Assembly: GCA_017438675.1 (NCBI GenBank)
Contig: JAFRUW010000096.1
Location: 1 to 5,716, forward strand
Direction of reading: 5' to 3'
Length of the DNA stretch: 5,716 bases
Source: Oscillospiraceae bacterium
GTDB taxonomy: Bacteria > Bacillota > Clostridia > Oscillospirales > Oscillospiraceae
Shown here: in pieces, positions 4,610 through 5,716 of the stretch
Numbering within the stretch: position 1 is the first letter of the stretch
Layout: every line of letters starts with the position of its first letter
Program-made: the position numbers and the translations under genes
Notes under the pieces: model-generated
What the model was told of the DNA's origin: nothing
The model's database searches: none
Seen by the model: the letters and a program-made list of their open reading frames with translations, nothing else

Positions 4610-5716
4610 GTTCAGAAAAAAGATAGACGAGATCGACGGCCCTCTTCTCGACCTGTTTCTCGAGAGGATGAAGCTGTCCGGTGAGATCGCGGAGTATAAA
4701 AAGGCCAACTCCATGCCCATACTCAACAAGGGCAGGGAGCGGGAGATACTCAATGGGGTCATGGAAAAAAGCGGCGATATGGAGCAGTACGCCCACCACT
4801 TTTTTTCCACCGTTTTCGAGCTCAGCCGTTCCTATCAGAACAGCCTGATAGGTGGGAGCACGAAGATACGTGAAGTGATAAAGTCAGCTCTTGACAGGGA
4901 AACCGGGGAATTCCCCCAAAAGGGTACGGTCGCCTGCCAGGGCGTGGAGGGCGCGTATTCCCAGATGGCGGCGGACAGGCTTTTCCCCCGGGGCAATCTC
5001 ATGTTTTTCAGAACATTTGAAGCGGTTTTCGACGCTGTGGAAAGCGGGCTGTGCCGCTTCGGCGTGATACCCATCGAAAACAGCTCCAACGGCTCGGTGC
5101 GCGCAGCATACGATCTGTTGAGGACGAAAAACGTCCGCATCGTGAGAAGCACAAGGCTCTGCATACGCCACGAGATCCTTGCAAAGCCCGGTACGAAGCT
5201 GGAGGACATTACGGAGATACGCTCCCATCCCCAGGCTCTCGGTCAGTGCAGTGAGTTTTTGAAATCCCTGGGGGACAAGGTGAAGATCGTCCCTGCGGAG
5301 AACACAGCAATGGCTGCGGAATACGCGGCGAAGAGTCCCGACCCCGGTGTGGCGGCGATAGCGTCCCACTCCTCCTGCGGGCTCTACGGCCTTGAGACCG
5401 TGGCGACAAACATTCAGAACAGCGACAACAATTACACCCGATTTGTGTGCATAGAAAAGGATAACGAAATATATCCCGGTGCGGATCATATCAGTCTTAT
5501 CCTCGCCCTCAGCCATAAGCCGGGCGCGCTGTACGAGATACTTTCCAGATTTGCCGCCCTTGAGGTGAACCTCATAAAGCTGGAAAGCTGCCCCATCATC
5601 GGGCACGATTTTGAATTCATGTTCTTCTTTGAACTGCAGGGCAGTGTCCGTGACCCGAAGATACTTCCCATGCTGGAAAGCCTTGAGCGGGACTGCGAGC
5701 AGTTTGTATTTTTGGG
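4596..5716 (+). CDS. pheA: Bifunctional chorismate mutase/prephenate dehydratase with ACT domain (P-protein), 3' end cut by window
   Basis: Converts chorismate to prephenate and prephenate to phenylpyruvate, the phenylalanine branch. The frame stays open from ATG 4596 to the window edge: 373 codons plus 2 nt. The family is usually ~360-390 aa, so only a few residues are probably missing. Residues 1-~85 are an AroQ-type mutase. Arg7, Arg24, Lys35, Glu48, Ser77 and Gln81 align with E. coli R11, R28, K39, E52, S84 and Q88; Asn44 sits at the D48 position. Residues ~110-285 are the dehydratase: ACQGVEGAYSQMA (113-125), IPIENSSNGSV (158-168), SHPQALGQC (210-218), ENTAMAAEYA (235-244), YGLE (264-267) and the catalytic TRF triad (281-283). 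Residues ~298 onward are an ACT domain with PGAL (309-312) and ESCP (330-333) in place of the usual ESRP phenylalanine-binding motif. It begins inside aroC with a strong ribosome site. Confidence 0.95.
   Translation, partial: MELSEFRKKIDEIDGPLLDLFLERMKLSGEIAEYKKANSMPILNKGREREILNGVMEKSGDMEQYAHHFFSTVFELSRSYQNSLIGGSTKIREVIKSALDRETGEFPQKGTVACQGVEGAYSQMAADRLFPRGNLMFFRTFEAVFDAVESGLCRFGVIPIENSSNGSVRAAYDLLRTKNVRIVRSTRLCIRHEILAKPGTKLEDITEIRSHPQALGQCSEFLKSLGDKVKIVPAENTAMAAEYAAKSPDPGVAAIASHSSCGLYGLETVATNIQNSDNNYTRFVCIEKDNEIYPGADHISLILALSHKPGALYEILSRFAALEVNLIKLESCPIIGHDFEFMFFFELQGSVRDPKILPMLESLERDCEQFVFL
4831..4852 (+). repeat. Perfect 8-bp inverted repeat at the mutase/dehydratase junction of pheA
   Basis: CCTATCAG (4831-4838) and CTGATAGG (4845-4852) flank a 6-nt loop, AACAGC. 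It covers codons 79-86, the end of the mutase domain and start of the linker. No T-run follows, so it is not an intrinsic terminator. Function unknown; it may be chance. Confidence 0.6.

Noticed and set aside
4884..5606. 240-aa open frame on the minus strand across pheA
   Set aside because: Its translation has no recognisable family motif and it lies wholly inside pheA, whose frame carries clear mutase, dehydratase and ACT motifs. It is a shadow of GC-rich codon structure.
1..5716. Mobile elements, CRISPR arrays, RNA genes, phage or defence genes
   Set aside because: No direct-repeat arrays, transposase or integrase motifs, tRNA-like folds or unassigned coding regions; all but about 32 nt is core aromatic biosynthesis coding sequence.

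Overview
The window is a compact, single-strand (+) aromatic amino acid biosynthesis operon. It holds six consecutive genes with almost no non-coding DNA: the 3' end of a DAHP synthase gene (aroF/aroG type), tyrA (prephenate dehydrogenase), aroB (3-dehydroquinate synthase), aroA (EPSP synthase), aroC (chorismate synthase) and pheA (fused chorismate mutase/prephenate dehydratase with an ACT domain). pheA runs off the right edge within a few codons of its expected end.

Likely source: a GC-rich member of the Firmicutes, class Clostridia (Oscillospirales/Ruminococcus-like gut or anaerobe lineage). The basis is the gene order, strong AGGAG-type Shine-Dalgarno sites, free use of the ATA isoleucine codon despite high GC, and protein motif variants that I recall from Clostridia (GQSHG and GGGHFSGRLTAP in AroC; SKSDxHR and CGESGSTLR in AroA). 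This is inference; no phylogenetic marker is present.

Layout: 1-346 DAHP synthase C-terminus; 349-1182 tyrA; 1183-1212 the only real intergenic gap; 1213 (or 1222)-2289 aroB; 2290-3540 aroA, starting directly after the aroB stop; 3530-4609 aroC, overlapping aroA by 11 nt; 4596-5716 pheA, overlapping aroC by 14 nt. No stretch over 300 bases lacks a gene, and no tRNA, rRNA, mobile element, CRISPR array, promoter or terminator is visible. The operon promoter and any leader (T-box or attenuator) would lie upstream of the window.

How the genes work together: DAHP synthase makes DAHP from PEP and erythrose 4-phosphate, and AroB cyclises it to 3-dehydroquinate. AroD, AroE and AroK, which lead to shikimate 3-phosphate, are not in this window. 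AroA adds PEP to give EPSP and AroC makes chorismate. PheA converts chorismate to prephenate and then phenylpyruvate. TyrA oxidises prephenate to 4-hydroxyphenylpyruvate. PheA supplies prephenate for both branches, since TyrA here has no mutase domain. The region is ordinary primary metabolism and I see no strong sign of an undescribed system. The points worth a second look are motif deviations (the ACT ESRP motif in PheA, the PEP/glyphosate loop of AroA, the AroC signatures), the unresolved aroB start, and two perfect hairpins inside coding sequence.
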